DNA of 64,000 bases, from the NCBI RefSeq assembly GCF_012273895.1, contig NC_052116.1, forward strand, positions 3,968,001 through 4,032,000, read 5' to 3'. Below, one piece after another: positions 63,234-64,000 of this stretch. This DNA comes from Zerene cesonia (Eukaryota > Arthropoda > Insecta > Lepidoptera > Pieridae). The notes under the pieces are model-generated. The model made no database searches. It was not told the origin of the DNA and saw only the letters and a list, made by a program, of their open reading frames with translations. The translations under genes were made by a program, and so were the position numbers. Within the stretch, counting starts at the first letter, position 1. The number at the start of each line of letters is the position of its first letter.

Positions 63234-63503
63234 CATCATCATTATCATCATCAGCCCATATATATGTTCCCACTGCGGGGACAAAGGCCTCCTATGAGGG
63301 GTTTCAAGCAATCCACCACGCTGGCCAAGTGCATACCGGTTTCCTCACGATGTTTTCCTTCACCGTTTTAAGCAGTGATGATGTTAACAACACATGTGCA
63401 GAGTAAATTGAAAAATCGATTTATTTCCTCGACCGGTCTTGAACCCCGGCTTATCGATTTTGAAATCAGAGTTTCTCACCACTGAGCCACCCTTGCTTTT
63501 GAC
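63234..63503 (-). mobile_element. tRNA-derived SINE, copy 2, with target duplications
   Basis: On the minus strand: A box TGGCTCAGTGGT (complement within 63478-63491), B box GGGGTTCAAGACC (complement of 63435-63447), body cactgcggggacaaaggcc (on +), and a GATGAT-type tail (complement 63234-63254). ATACATTTATCGT flanks it at 63221-63233 and 63504-63516 as a perfect 13-bp target duplication. Confidence 0.85.
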
Positions 63504-63516
63504 ATACATTTATCGT

Positions 63517-64000
63517 ACCTTGATGTTATTGTATTACAAATATTTTGATGAGATTCAAGTAGTTATATTTAAAATAATATAGACATTCATTTTAAGTTAT
63601 TACGTAAATAGATAAGACCATTTCCGCTAAAGATCCAATAATAGATATGACTTATTCCAATTAACATTATTTCATGACATTTTTTACCATCTACATTAAA
63701 AAATTAATTTCATTCAAATCCCATTATCAATCTAACTATTGTCTTAGATTTGCGAGTATATATAGAATAAAGAGACCTTAGTTTGATCGATTCATTTTGT
63801 AATTTACAGATAAGTAGCACTTACATGCATCGTTAAATACTATTTAAAGTTCCCAAAATAAATATTAGCATATGTACGTGAAACAGTTTAAATATTTAGT
63901 TTAGTTCCTAGTCTATACTCGGAAGTATTGTTCTGTCGATAATTAGGTTAACTAATTTACAAATGTAACAAAAACAAAAATACGCATGACCAAGCGTGAA
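63517..64000. other. AT-rich sequence
   Basis: Nothing recognised. Confidence 0.5.

Noticed and set aside
1..64000. Intact transposase, reverse transcriptase or viral-like genes
   Set aside because: No open frame long enough, and none of the listed frames shows catalytic motifs.

Overview
This window looks like moth or butterfly (Lepidoptera) nuclear DNA. It is AT-rich and almost gene-free, and it is crowded with short interspersed repeats of types I associate with lepidopteran genomes. These are Helitron-like elements ending in CTAG next to a Zenon-like sequence block (gcgggtgaaaccgcggggcgcagctag), tRNA-derived SINEs with (CAT)n tails, a retroposon-like family starting at gtcgagcacgcttcggcacg, and LINE 3' ends closing in AATAAAGTGTTT or (CTAT)n. 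Species cannot be fixed by reading alone. There are three assembly gaps of exactly 1000 N, a conventional unknown-size filler.

Layout. From 1 to about 58,700 I find no supportable protein-coding gene, only repeats, gaps and unique AT-rich DNA with a few GC-richer islands. Repeats occur at about 4.0, 5.6, 9.4-10.9 (an inverted-repeat element interrupted by gap 1), 11.0, 13.1, 14.4-15.4, 19.6, 22.5-22.9, 26.2, 28.3, 33.3, 34.7, 38.1, 42.4, 43.2, 48.4-50.8 (gap 2), 51.6, 52.6-53.0 and 54.6 kb. Gap 3 (56,604-57,603) is flanked by a perfect 77-bp duplication, so it probably joins overlapping contig ends.

The one convincing gene runs from 58,800 to 61,827 on the + strand. It has three coding exons (58800-58860, 60852-60986, 61073-61827) encoding a predicted 316-residue secreted protein. 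The parts in order are a signal peptide, a six-cysteine module encoded by a single symmetric phase 1-1 exon, a proline-rich linker, about eleven SPYGG-type repeats, and a Gly/Asn/Ser/Tyr-rich tail ending in SYGWNIG. A splice acceptor sits 7 bases before the ATG, so an upstream non-coding exon is likely. I do not recognise an established family or function; an extracellular structural role is an inference from composition. Downstream are two poly(A) signals, another retroposon copy and a SINE with a perfect 13-bp target-site duplication.

No operon, CRISPR array, intact transposase or reverse transcriptase was seen. The most informative observations are the new secreted gene, the Helitron-like element nested inside another repeat (which reveals an exact A^T empty site), the spurious-looking gap 3, and the long inverted repeat around gap 1.
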